DNA of 64,000 nucleotides from positions 7,899-71,898 of the forward strand of contig WBMW01004864.1 in the NCBI GenBank assembly GCA_013396635.1, written 5' to 3'. The position numbers and the translations under genes were made by a program. Positions within the stretch are counted from its first letter, which is position 1. Each line of letters begins with the position of its first letter. Shown in pieces: positions 44,965-56,247 of this stretch. Source of the DNA: Penelope pileata. Taxonomy: Eukaryota; Chordata; Aves; Galliformes; Cracidae. The notes beneath the pieces are model-generated. The model was given only the letters and a program-made list of their open reading frames with translations. It did no database searches and was not told the origin of the DNA.

Positions 44965-47590
44965 GCCCATCCTTCAACAGGGAGACAAAGGGAGAAGGAA
45001 GGCTCCTGTCCCTCCCCAAAAAAGCAATCAGGAAATTTGCACGCTGCACCGAGCTGTGGCTGCCTGGCCCGCAATTAGCGGCGTCAGCAGGTGTTGTGGT
45101 GGGGACTCCTAAAGGCTGGGTGATAGAATGCCAGCCCCATGGCTGCTGTCTGTGGGGCAGCAGGGGTGGTGACCCCCTGCTCCTTTTCTGTATCTCAGTA
45201 GCATCAGAGATGTGATCCATCATCACAATGTTGACCCCATGTGAGCCCCACTGGGTTGCCCAATCACTGGGTTGCCCAATGGGACAAGAATTCAGGGAGC
45301 ACCCAAGCAGTCGTTGCTCTGTCTGTGGCCAGCATTGGTGGCTAACACAGGGCGGTGACCAGGTGACAATCTGGCATTGCAACGTGTCTTCAAATGGTCA
45401 GGCTGTGTCTGGTGCAGCAGTGGAGTGGTGTCTCCCCTCTGTGTGATTTTGTTTTAGTGATGATATTTGCAATATATCTGCCCATTTTCTGTTGGCGCTG
45501 CCAGCCCCCAGGTACGACCCTGCAATAGAGATGCCTGCAAACCTCTTGCTTGGAAACTTACCCAAATATCTCAGTTTTCAATTCTGTCTTCTGATGGAAT
45601 TCAGCCAAGAGTGAGCTGAAGACCTCCCACCAAGACCCTACAGGTCTTGGAGACCTGTGAGGTCTCCAAGAGATGAGGTCCTATGGGCAGGCTGCTGGGA
45701 TACAGCTATGGGTGCAGCATCTTCGTTAGCATTACCTCTGGTCCTGCTCATCATGTCACAGCATGGTCAGTGCACGATTATACATACTGTGTATTGTTGT
45801 GAACATGGGGAATTTGAAGCGTGAGGAGGGAAGTTCTTGTGTTAGCATCTCTTATATAACCTATTTGGGACTTGGCTGATGTGGTAGAGGTGAAAAAGGG
45901 AATGAGCTGAAATATCATCACTCAGTGTTGGTCTTTTGGCCAGCAGCATCTCTAACAGTGGTGGTTCTTGTCCCCTGTTGGGTGTCTTTAGGCACCTTTG
46001 GGACATGTTCCAGCATCTTATCTCAAAGGAGGCAAGAACTGACATCCAGCAAATGCATCTCTGTTTTGCACTGGCTGTGCTTTTTTTCAGGTAAGGGTCC
46101 CACAGAATGTCTGGGTCACCAAAAATGCCAGGATCAGAGCACCCAGCCAGCCAACAGAGTTGTGGGTGGAACACAGGCATGTATTCTGGAGCAGATATGG
46201 GCAGTGATGTGGACAGCAGTGATGCTCTGCACTCTCACATGAGTGACTCCAGTCTGGCTATTTGGAAGCATTTAAGGCTGTGTCCATACAAGAAAATTAA
46301 GTGGTGCTGGAGTACAGTTGCATGTTTTATTTCTATAAATAAAAGGCTTTTGCTGATTTCTATAGGAATTCGGTATATTTAGAGGCTCTGTGAGCAAGGA
46401 ATGCTGTCTTGGTGTCTTTGTGGTCTGATCACCAATAAACCTTAGCTGTGTTCCCACCCCGGATAACTGGAAGCAGCAATTCCTGGCCCTGTAGCCAAGT
46501 CCTCTGCTCGCTGTGGATCAGAGCCTGCACTCAGGCCTTCAGCTGGCACATACAGGCAGGTGCAGAGAGGAAAAAATAGAAACTTTCCACCTCTGAAACT
46601 GAGCAGAGAACTTGTAAATGTGACCCAGATAAACACGACGCAGGACAGCTTCCTTGAGTCAGCAGAGCCTAAAATACCGCCTCACGCGACCTCCATCGCC
46701 GTGTGTCTGAAGCCTGAAAATGCCACTCACAAAGGCGGGGTGGCTGCTGCTCCTCGGGAGACATCCCCAGCACCCTGCTGTACCCGTAAAACCACCTCAA
46801 CCTGCTCTTTGCCCATCCAGAATGGTTGTGCATCGCCAAGCCACCAGCATCCCCCCAAGGCCATGCAGGGCCTCTCATCTCTCAGCGGTTGAGCTCTGAT
46901 GCGCTAAGCTGGCCAAGGAGGTGCCTTTTCCCCAGGGAGAGGGAGAGCAGTGATCCTTCCAGTCTGTTGAGACCAGTGGGCTGGGACTGATCTCTGACAG
47001 TCCTCTGTTGGGGTCAGACTCCACCAACTATAGAAGAATTGGAGATGACTGAGGCAACCGAGGTTGAAATGTCTATAGGCAATGTCTGTTGGGCACCCAC
47101 CTGGGAACCAGAAACCACTGAGATGCATGTCCCTGCCTTTGCTAGCCTTGGGACAGTTATGAGGTGGTGTCCTTGCATGGGCACACTCTTGGACAGAAAG
47201 CCGAGCCTGGAATGAAGCTCCAGAGCAGCCTCCAGTGAGATGTGACTCAATGGAGGGGATGCCATGCATCATTTCTTGGTGTTGGTGGAGCTGCCTAGGG
47301 ATGGGAATGAGGATGGAGCAGTGTGGTGCTTCCCAACAAAGCAGCATCCTGCTGCTGGTACCCAGCTGGGCTGAGCTGACCAGTGTGAGCTGGGAGCAGG
47401 AGTGATGGGGAGCAAAGGCATCCACCACTGCCCTCCTTCCCATCGCCATGGCCACAAGCCCAGCTGTGTTGACTGGGCATATTTTTCTCACCAGTGCTGC
47501 TCACCTTGGTCCAGCAAGCTGCCTGCCATCAATTCAGATACCCCCTCCCCTCGTTTCAAGGACTTGGGAGAGCAAAAGGCTTGTGGCTAC
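44965..47590. other. Gene-free stretch with a hairpin and a recursive-splice-like site
   Basis: No gene supported. It contains the 12-bp-stem inverted repeat at 45645-45671 and the TTTTTTTCAG|GTAAGG motif at 46090/46091 (see findings). A weak AT/CpG-bearing patch lies at 46590-46740. Confidence 0.45.
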
Positions 47591-47599
47591 AAAGATTTA

Positions 47600-47810
47600 C
47601 ACCCCCTCGGCAAGGGTTAACCTCATCTCGCCGCCACTATTGTCTCAGGACAACTTGTCAGTCTGCGAGAACGTGCCGTAATGGATTTGAAGTGGATTGC
47701 TCAGCCCACGGAGAGGGTGATGCTGTATTTATTGAATAGACATTAAAAAGAACATTTCTCAATTTCTCAGCACTGAACTCGAGGTCAATGGATCTTTTTG
47801 GCACTGACAT
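47600..47810. promoter_or_regulatory. CNE candidate
   Basis: GGGTTAACCTCATCTCGCC, CACTATTGTCTCAGGACAA, CCGTAATGGATTTGAAG, GTATTTATTGAATAGACATT and AAAAAGAACATTTC. Confidence 0.4.
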
Positions 47811-47814
47811 GCTG

Positions 47815-48415
47815 AGTCAACTCCTAGCTCAAAGCTTTTAGAAGGACCAGGGTTAGATGAAAGGATTAGACTCTGTCTTTAACGTTTCCCTGGCAAAATT
47901 GTTGGGTCCTAAATCATTTATGTTGCTTTGTGCTGCTTTGCTTGGCCTCTCCCTGTTACCTTGGGAAAAGAAAAAAAAAAAAGTTGGCTTTTTTTTTTGG
48001 ATTGAAATGACACAAGTTGATTATTTCCATGGTGAAATGGATCTAAAGCGCGTTGGACTTTTAGGGAATGGATCAATCCCTGACAAGTGTGGGGCTCCAG
48101 GCATTGCTGGATGTTACTTATGTGCTGGGCAGTGAGCAGAGGGCATCCCAACTGAGCTGGGGATGTTTCCACGGATATGAGCGATGCTGACCTCCTCGGT
48201 GTCTTGCTTGTTGCAGCCATTCCCCAAGGTTTTTGGCAATTTTGTTGAGGTTCGTCGGTGTCATGCAGAGCTGTAGCATGCTGGGCAAGGTTGGGATGAA
48301 CTTAAGAGAAAACCTCAGGAAAGGTGTTTTTGGGACCATGAAGAGTGGTGAGTGATGGGAAGCTGCTGCTGTGCTCACCTTGTGCATCCCGGATCCCCAT
48401 CCTGCCACAGCCAGA
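47815..48415. other. Gene-free stretch, nothing recognised
   Basis: Contains an A12 run (about 47970) and a T10 run (about 47990) facing each other. No gene or repeat family. Confidence 0.5.
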
Positions 48416-48419
48416 GTTT

Positions 48420-48790
48420 ACCTGGAAAGGGCCCACGGTTTTAGGGCTTCTGGTAGCAGTGCAACAAATAAAATGCAATCCGCCTGTATCATAAAGTCCA
48501 ATAAAAATGAAACTGAACATCCACTTTGCAGACAGCAAGTACACTGTAAATTTATGAGATCATATCTCGTGGAGGACAGGGTAGTTAAGGGGGGAAGGAA
48601 GGGGCTGGCAAAAATGGGAGAGAGCGGCCGAGGGGTAGTAAATATGTTTTCAATAATGAAGAGGCCCGATTACCCTCTTTGCAATAAAAGCGTGCACAAG
48701 GCAGAGCTGCTGTAAAAATTACTCCCGAGCAGCCTGGTGTATTTGCACCTTGTCATCTTGTCAGCTCCATGCAAATCCGCGGGGCGGCAG
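48420..48790. promoter_or_regulatory. CNE candidate, about 370 bp, with octamer
   Basis: GCAACAAATAAAATGCAATC, GTCCAATAAAAATGAAAC, GTAAATTTATGAGATC, GTAAATATGTTTTCAATAATG and TTGCAATAAAAGCGTGC. A perfect octamer ATGCAAAT (48769-48776) lies at its end. Confidence 0.47.
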
Positions 48791-48794
48791 AGGA

Positions 48795-49375
48795 CCAGGT
48801 GACCGTCCTCCCTCCATCCCTCCCTCCTTCCCACAAGAGCCATCTCATTTGCAGCCCCCATCACCCCGGTCCCGTCCACCGCCCCCTCCCACTCCGCCAA
48901 ATGCACCGATTTGCCCGTAACCGTGGCAACCAGCGAGGATGCAGGGATGGAGCGAGGACGGCCGCGTGCCCTGGGCTGCTCCCCAGCCGGGTGAGGATGG
49001 TGGAAGGGGTTTGGCTCCCATGGGCTCCAGGATACAAAGCACTCCCCCAAAAAGCCCTGGGGCAGTTGGGAAGCCCTGGACCGTGGCCTCCTGCCCTGGT
49101 CCCAACACAAAGTGATGTTTCTCATTTTCGGGATGCTTTATGCATCCTTGCTGAGGCTGCTCGGGGTGTGCAGATGGAATTGGTGCCATCCAGTGTTGTG
49201 TATCTCAAGGAAAAAATACCAACGTTTTATTTTCTCTTGGCACAGAACAGAGCAAAGGCCTTGCTGCTCTGAAGGGGCTTTCTCAAGAGGTGTGGGTTTA
49301 AAGTGAGTTAACGGAGGTGAAGTAAACAGGAGCGCAGGAGCAGCTCTGTGTCATTTGGAGAATGGGTCTGAGCTG
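48795..49375. other. Gene-free stretch, nothing recognised
   Basis: A CCTCC-rich run at about 48807-48830, then mixed sequence. Overlapping short frames only. Confidence 0.5.
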
Positions 49376-49379
49376 TCCT

Positions 49380-49480
49380 CAAATAAACCACCGCTGGGTC
49401 CCGGAGAAAGCAATTACACAGGGGCTTAACTGCGCTGATTTAACAAAGCTGCAGTAATTAAGCCTCAGACACTCAGGGCT
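49380..49480. promoter_or_regulatory. Small CNE candidate
   Basis: CAAATAAACCACCGC, GAAAGCAATTACACAGG, CTGATTTAACAAAGCTGCAG and GTAATTAAGCC (TAATTA). Confidence 0.36.
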
Positions 49481-49489
49481 GGGGATTCA

Positions 49490-50475
49490 GTGCCGAGTGC
49501 TGGCAGGATGCGTCTCTGCAGGTGGATCTGGGGGTGCAGGCAGCCGGGTGGTGGCTTTGAGCCGCTGTCGCTGGGTGGTGATTCCCACTTGGCTTCTTCT
49601 TGGCCTCACCCAGAGTGGTTCACAGCCTCGATCTGAAGCTAAAGGAGCCCTTCCCTCTCTACCAGCAGGCTTTGAATCGGGCTGTGGAGGCAAACACGGG
49701 GTGTGAGGGATGGAGGGGGCCGGGTGCTCCCTGCGGAGCATCCCACAGCCCCCAAGCGCCATCCGCCAGCCGGCCCTCCCTGCCGGAGCCACGGAGTTTA
49801 GGATGGAAGAAAGGAATCATGACCATGCAGCTTGACCTCTGCCATTCAAAGCGAGATCAAAGAGGGGCAAGAGAGAGCAGAGGGGGCTGTTAGCTTGAGA
49901 GCTGAATGCAGGAAGAATGGGGAGGCTGCAACAAAATGCAGTCAGTGGGTGAGGTCATCTCCTGGAGATGCAGCGTTAGCGGGATGCGGGGAGGATGGGG
50001 GCTCCCGGGAGGAAGGCTGCTGTGTGTGTCCAGGGTGTGTGTTTTCTAGGAGAGCCAGAAAAGTGGGGGAATAGGACTTGCTGGAGGTCTCCAGCTGGTG
50101 GGCAGAAGGGAGAACACCTAGACAGTCACCAGAGGGGTAAAGGAGGCTCTTGGTGAGCGGCTGGCAGCATCGCTGGGTCGGTGTGGGACGTCCTGCCTGG
50201 GGAAGGAGGTCCCAGGGTGTGTGGGTGACCATCTCCATCACCGAGGGTGGGAGGGGACAGGGGCTGAGCTGGTGCTGGGAGCAAGGGGACAGGAGAGAGC
50301 ATCAAACCTGGGGCGTTCAGCACAGGTGGTGCGGCTCCTGGGAAGCTGATCTGGGGGGGAAATGTTGTAAGGGGTGACACAGCTTATTGCGGGCACAGCC
50401 CAAAGTATGGAGGAAGATAAAAAGCGCAGGGAAGGATCATGGAGCTTGGATCTGAGCAATAAACCTGGGGGAAAC
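49490..50475. other. Gene-free stretch, nothing recognised
   Basis: G-rich, with overlapping short open frames. No repeat family or exon supported. Confidence 0.5.
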
Positions 50476-50479
50476 GAAA

Positions 50480-50650
50480 AGTAGGTCAGGCCATGAAGAT
50501 CAAGTCGAAAAGCGCAGCGTGCGCGTGCAGAGACAAGATCAGGCGAGCCAAGGCACATGGTGAGATACAATTAGCAGGGGACATCAAGTGTAACGAGCGG
50601 TCGCTCCAGAAGCACATTAGCAGTCGCAGGAGGGCTGCAATTTTGGTTTG
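50480..50650. promoter_or_regulatory. CNE candidate
   Basis: Higher CpG than most (GTCGAAAAGCGCAGCGTGCG) followed by GAGATACAATTAGCAGG and AAGCACATTAGCAG. A 63-codon basic plus frame across it is unrecognised and probably incidental. Confidence 0.35.
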
Positions 50651-50965
50651 GTGCTCGGGGAGAGGGGAAGCGTTCGGCAGATGATGCCAAAGGAGCGCGC
50701 GGCGCCTTTTTCCCATTGGTTTTCACCTCTGAGGTCAGCTGGGATCCTGGTTAGCAGCAAAGGCTTTGGAGGAAGGAGGTGTTTGGGTATTGGTTGGATG
50801 CTCCCAGAGCGCCTGGAGTGGGTGAGCTTCATCCTGGGTTGTCTGCACAAGGCAATGTTCCCAGCGTTATACACACAGCGCTCCTGAACTGTGAAAACTG
50901 ACTGCAAGGTCATCCAGATGTACAGGGGCTGTCAGAAAGAAACCACAGACCTTTCAGCAAGGTCT

Positions 50966-51220
50966 GTGTGATAGGACAAGGGGAGATGGTTTCAGGCTAA
51001 AAGGGGAGATTTAGACTGGATGTAAGGAAAAAGTTGGCTATGCTAAGGGTGGTGAAGCACAGGGTGCCCAGAGAGGTGGTGGTGCCCATCCCTGGGGACA
51101 CTCAGGTCAGGCTGGGGGGCTCTGAGCACTTGATAGAGTGTGGGTGTCCCTGTGCACTGCAGGGAGTGGGAGCAGATGGCCTTAAAGGTCCCTTCCAGCT
51201 CACACCATTCTGTGATTCTA
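50966..51220 (+). mobile_element. CR1 LINE fragment, 3' end, sense (copy B of a pair)
   Basis: Starts with the CR1 phrase 'tgtgataggacaaggggaga', continues 'tgctaagggtggtgaagcac', and ends 'ccttccagctcacaccattc' plus tgtgattcta. Its core of about 120 bp is near-identical to 4756-4967. About 255 bp, with no coding capacity. Confidence 0.94.
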
Positions 51221-51224
51221 CAGC

Positions 51225-51940
51225 TGTTGTGCCTTAATGTAAGGGCAAAAGCATGCAGGAGGTGCAGAAGTGTGGTTATATAAGCAAATACGGCAAACTG
51301 TTGAGGAATGGGCTCCTTCCCTCTCCTTTTATGTCCCTGTACGTAGCAGATCCATTGGAACTGATGGGGACACTGTGGTATGAATTGGGAGCTGGTGAGT
51401 GAGTGTCCCACAGCTGACACCCCAGCAGCCAGCTCATACAGCCTGGGAGATGCATCCCAGGTTGCAAAGTATTCAAAAACTGCACTCCATAAATGCTGAC
51501 ACCAGCAGGGATGTCACAGAGCCAAAACACCCCTGGCCAGGTGCTGTCTGCGTGCTGGTACTGCCCCTGTTGACAGCAGAGATGGGACACAATGCCATGA
51601 AACCCTGTTTGTCACAATCCTGAGGCTGGCAAACTTCTGGAGGTACGGGTTCAGGATGCTGAAATCCAGAAAGAAACTCCTCCCGGCCCTTCTGCAGCTG
51701 AAACACTCTGGAGCGAGCGAGGATACTTGTGCCAAACCTATTGAGGCAAATGGGAGGGTTTTTTTATTCTGATTCAGATGGTAAATGGCCCCTTTACGTG
51801 CCCCTGCCCCTTCTGTTTTTCGCAGGGGATGCAACAGGTTCAGTTGGATGGAAAGGAGCTGGTGTGAAGAGCACGGGGTGCACCTGAATCAGGGGGCTCA
51901 CCCACCTGGGGTGCCTTCAGCTCGTAATGCGTTGGGTGGA
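51225..51940. other. Gene-free stretch, nothing recognised
   Basis: Mixed sequence between a CR1 copy and a CNE candidate, with overlapping short frames. Confidence 0.5.
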
Positions 51941-51949
51941 GGCAGATTC

Positions 51950-52400
51950 CAGCCCGGAGAAGTGTTTCTCACCAGGACACAATTACGCCTGTTGCAGGGA
52001 GAATATTTAATTTCAAAGCCCAATAGATCAAATGCAGCTGAGGGGTGGAGCTGCATCTCATCTCCCTCCTTCTCCAGAAGTTGGAACAGCAGAGCAAACA
52101 ATTCCGTCGTGTTTTCCCCCTGCTTCCCCCCTCCCTCCTATCGGGGACCATAAAACTGAGATCATCCGCAGTTCTGTCCATTAACGGTGCTGCCCGGCCA
52201 CGCGAACGCCAGCGCCTGGCAGGGAAATGCCCTCCATCCCTGCGGCTCTTCCCACTGCTGGCTGCTGCCACCCGGACGCGAGCAGTCCCCGAGGTGATCA
52301 TTTACGGAGCTGCTAATTGGGCCGGCCGCAGAGCAGAGCGCGGCACAAGGATGTCCCTCCGGCAGCCCCGCGCCGTGCCCAAGGGGCAGGGGGATCTGAC
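51950..52400. promoter_or_regulatory. CNE candidate passing into a CpG-dense patch
   Basis: 51955-52190 has ACACAATTACGCC, GAATATTTAATTTC, CCCAATAGATC, CATAAAACTGAGATC and CCATTAACGG. 52190-52400 then carries about 18-20 CpGs (CACGCGAACGCC, GGACGCGAGC, GCCGGCCGC). It may be a promoter-like element or simply a GC-rich flank. No start site can be fixed. Confidence 0.38.
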
Positions 52401-52419
52401 GGGGAAGGAGCCGGTGTGC

Positions 52420-52640
52420 AGGGAAATGAAGCTAAAAATGGGAAGGAGAAATGGCCGTCGGGCTTCATATTTCAAGCCCAGAGTGGTATCCAGTAGGAGT
52501 GGAAAGCTGTTTAACAGCAGCAAGGACGTGAACGCCGGCAGGTTGCAGAGGCTTATTTCTGCTGAAATATTAGCTTCATTCCTTCTTCATTACAACAGAA
52601 TTAAATGGAAAAGGAGCCACGTGTGATATGCATGATTCAA
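52420..52640. promoter_or_regulatory. CNE candidate
   Basis: CTAAAAATGGG (MEF2-like core), GCTTCATATTTCAAGCCC, GCTGAAATATTAGCTTC, CAGAATTAAATGG and GATATGCATGATTC. A 193-codon plus frame (52045-52626) runs through it with no recognisable family. Confidence 0.42.
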
Positions 52641-52644
52641 TGGA

Positions 52645-53590
52645 ACCAAACCCAAACTCCCCCCCAAAACCAACTCAAGTGCAAACCCAGCACTGGGCAG
52701 AGGGTTCCTCTCCCCCTTCCTCCCCCCTATGCACATCGCTGCCATTTCCAACCGCTGCTTTGCTTTGAGGGGCAGGAAAAAAAAAAAGCACAAAACTTTA
52801 AAATCAATACTTTATATTGGCTGGAAAAAAATTAATATTTTTCTAAGGGCTCCACGCTGTTGGCAAGAATTTGCTGGCCGTGGCCGCTCCCCGCGGAAGC
52901 TCCCTCTGCGGGCGATGCTGCGGCTCCGCACCACGACCCATGGCCCATCCCTGGGAACGTGGGGATTTCCAGGCTGTTGTGCCCAGCTTTGGGGTGAAAT
53001 CCTTTCTTTCCCCCCCCCTCTCTAGGACAAATGGAGGTTAAAAAGTAACCTGTAGCTCTGGTGTTTGTCTGTAGGATGCTCTGGGAGCAGCTGGTGAGAG
53101 CTGTGGTCGGGGTGGGATTTGTGCAGTGGAGAATAAAGGTCTGGAGGATGCTTTTGCTGCGCAACGTGATGCAAAGCTGAAATTTCAGAGCAGCCGTCAG
53201 AATGGGCGTAAAATGCTATGGGAATGTTTTGATTCTGAAATACGGCACATCCGAAAAGGGGAAGTTCAGGGTCAAAGGGAGAAATCCTGTTTTATGGCCG
53301 TGAAATCTCGCCTTGAAAATCCCCTGCTTTTGCGGAAGACCTGGAGTTGCTGAAGCAGCATTTCCCGGCGAGAGGAAGGGCTGGGGGTGCGCGTTGCAGG
53401 GGCTCAGGGAGGCAAAGCAAAGAGGTTGGAGGCAGAGGGTTTGGCCCTCCCATGCCAAGGGTCCCCCTTGCTCTGGGGACAGTGCTGGCAGCGGTGGGGC
53501 CGCATGGCTCTGGGATGGCCCTGACCACGTCACCGAGCTGGGCGATGCCAAGTCGTTGGGTTAACGAAGGGCAGGAAAACACGGCCACAC
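52645..53590. other. Gene-free stretch, one weak CNE candidate
   Basis: 53126-53310 is moderately AT-rich (AAATGCTATGGG, TTTTGATTCTGAAATACGG), with a 75-codon plus frame of no known family. The rest is GC-rich and unremarkable. Confidence 0.45.
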
Positions 53591-53599
53591 TGAGATCTG

Positions 53600-53940
53600 T
53601 GTTTTTCCCCCGTTGAGTAAAGCACCGTGTAATTTTGTCTGGTGACTATAAAACAGTTTATACTCCCTGTTTATGAAAAAGATAGAAAAAAAAAACGTAT
53701 TTCACTTCCTCTACTGACAGGGTATGGAGGAAAAATAGATGTTTTTTCTGCGTTTAATATTTGAAAACAAGCAGACCCAAAAGAAAAAGCAGCAATTAAC
53801 CACAAGCACCAGCAACGCGCTCCTCGCGTCTCTCCTCTCGGCGTTCAGCTGCCAGGACTCGGTTTGGAACAACTTATTTACCGTCACGTTACGTCTGGTA
53901 GCGGCAATTCTCCAGGCTGGGTAAGCAAGCGATGCCGTTG
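53600..53940. promoter_or_regulatory. CNE candidate
   Basis: GTGTAATTTTGTCTGG, CTATAAAACAGTTTATACTCC, GTTTAATATTTGAAAAC, GCAATTAACCAC and CTTATTTACCGTCACG. A TGG|GTAAGC donor-like site lies at about 53921. Confidence 0.42.
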
Positions 53941-53944
53941 GTGT

Positions 53945-55865
53945 GCTCACCTTTCAGACCGCAGAGCTCGGAGATGAGGGCTGCCTCCTTCGTGCTCCTT
54001 TACGGCTGGTAAATGATGAGCGGGTATCTCACCTCACCTTGGGGTATGTTTACATGTGTACATTGGGGAAGCTTTATAAAGCTGGTAGAACCCACAGAGG
54101 TGTGCACTGCACGTGCACAGCCATATATTTTTCTCCTCCCAGCGTTAATTCCACGCAAGACCTGCTCTGTGACCCCGGGTGGCGAGAGGAGAGGTGCCTG
54201 AGCATCGTCCCATCCGTGCCTCCTGCATCACCTCGCCAGCACCGCTCAGGCTCCTGTCACCGAAATAACACGCGCTGTAAACCCAGGATTAGCTGAATCC
54301 TCAGCAGGAATCCTGCAAGGACGCCGGGCTCCTCGCCTGCTGCCTCTTTCTCTAAATAGCCTGCACCCAGGCTGGCAGCATGCTGTGACTAACTCTTCTA
54401 GACTGGATTTCTCCAAGGGAGGACCGGCGCTTAATTTGGCTGACTGCGCTCTGCGGGAGCTCTCATCCATGCCAGCTCGAGTCCTCGCAAAAACCCATCA
54501 TCGTTAGTCCTCGAAGGGAACGGCTCGGATCTTCTCCACCCCCGTTAGCACAGGCTGGGACACGCAGTGCCTTCCTCCCCGACCGAAATTCCCCTGCTGG
54601 GCTCAATTACAGCAATCCGCCTTCACGCTCCTCTCCGTGCTGTTGGCTCTGCATGGCCACCGCGCTGTGCCCAGGGTGGCCGCGCTCCCCATGGGACAGT
54701 GACACTGCGGGACACCCCGGGCAGGGCTCCCTGGGGCAGGCAGGAAGCCAGGTGGGTTTGCTCTGGTGCAAGGTGCTGCGATGGGGAGGATGAGACTGGT
54801 GCACCTCTCCCTGCTATCACGTTGGCAGGCTCCCAATGAGCAGAACAAACCCGGCGCAGCCCTCATGGCCAGACCTCGCTGTTAGCAGGGCTGAGGAGCA
54901 CCAGCTGCTTTGTGCTGGCCCCTTCTGCTGCCCCTGGGGCGAGCAGCGTGCCACCGGCCCTTTCCACAGCTTCCCCACTCCAGCTCGGGATCCAAATCCA
55001 AATTTCATGGCTTCACGTGCTGCCTGCTCTGGGCTGGAATCAACGCCTTTGCTCCGAGTGCCAACCCCCTCCAAAGAGCTCGGTGGTGCCAAGGTTTTTC
55101 CATCCATGGGGAAGTCTGGCTCTGCGTCATGCTGACTAGAAGGGGATGAGGACAGAGGAGGGGATGTGCTATTTTGGCTCTCACAAAGCATTAACTAACC
55201 CTTTCCTGGAAGAAGAGCGAGCCTGGGAACCTCCTGCTCTTCCTGCGTTTTCCAGCCCCAGCTGCTCCGACACCAGTTGTGGTCGAGCAGGGCTCCGCAT
55301 CTGCTGCTCAAACCAAGAGATCGCAACCTCCTGGTTGCAATCAGGACAGGTTTGGTGGAAAGAGCTCCGTTTCCCTTCCCTCTAAGTCACACCAGTGTTT
55401 TGTAGCTTGGAAGATAAAGTCCAGCCTTGCTGGAGGTTGTAATGCGAGAAAGGAGATGGGCCAGCCAAAGGTGCCATGGTGTTGTGGGTGGGCTCATCCC
55501 CAGGAGGCGGGCAGAGGGCCCGCAGCTCCTGGCTTTGCTCATGTCCCATGTTTGCGTGTTTTGGGTGAACTCAGCAAATCCATAGGGTTGGGTGTAGATC
55601 CAGCCACCATGGGCTGGGAAATTTTCCTTTTCCTTGGAAATAAAAAAGGAGCCAAGTACTCTAAATGGTATCATGGTATGTTGGGGTGCAGGGTGCCTGC
55701 CCTTCTCCCAGCGTTCAGGTGGGGACATCAGTGCTCAGCTCCCACCTCGCTGCCGTCTCCTCCCTCCTCCTCCTCGGATTCCCCTCCTGAAGCCGCCTCA
55801 CCCTGCTGTGGCACCTACTGTCAAACGCTTCACACGTTTGTCACCAAAATGTTTTGGCAGCAGCA
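53945..55865. other. Gene-free stretch, nothing firmly recognised
   Basis: GC-rich, with dispersed CpGs and a small AT-richer patch at 54340-54450. The 198-codon plus frame at 55279-55875 has no domain and overlaps other open frames. Confidence 0.45.
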
Positions 55866-55869
55866 GCAT

Positions 55870-56060
55870 CTCTAGGTTTTGACATAATCCCGACAGGAGA
55901 CTTTCTCAATTATTACTAATGGAACATTATGCTCCTCTTCGGGAACTCCTGCATGAATAAAAAGGGTCATTAATGACATCTGCGCAGAGCCCGGAAATTA
56001 TTAGTCAATGCTGATACAGTTTTATTTTATTTTTTTAATTTTTACATATATATTTTCTTA
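55870..56060. promoter_or_regulatory. CNE candidate
   Basis: CTCAATTATTACTAATGG, CATGAATAAAAAGGGTC, GGTCATTAATGACATC (inverted TCATTAATGA), GGAAATTATTAGTCAATGC, then a T/A-rich run. ATTATTA occurs twice. Confidence 0.42.
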
Positions 56061-56247
56061 AGCTCCTGGTAATTTCCCACCTTGCCTCCCACCCTCTTCT
56101 CCAAAGCCTCCTGTGCAAGCCAGAGCCGAGCTGGGTTATTGTCAACGTTCTCGCTTTGTGCAGGTAAATGCAGTTCTCCTCCCACCCTTCTTCCCTTCTA
56201 TTCCCTCTTGGCTTCTCTAAAGATTGCAGCTCTCGTTTTGTTCCCAG

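Noticed and set aside
55279..55875. 198-codon plus frame
   Set aside because: No known domain, no conserved-looking segment, and overlap with other frames.
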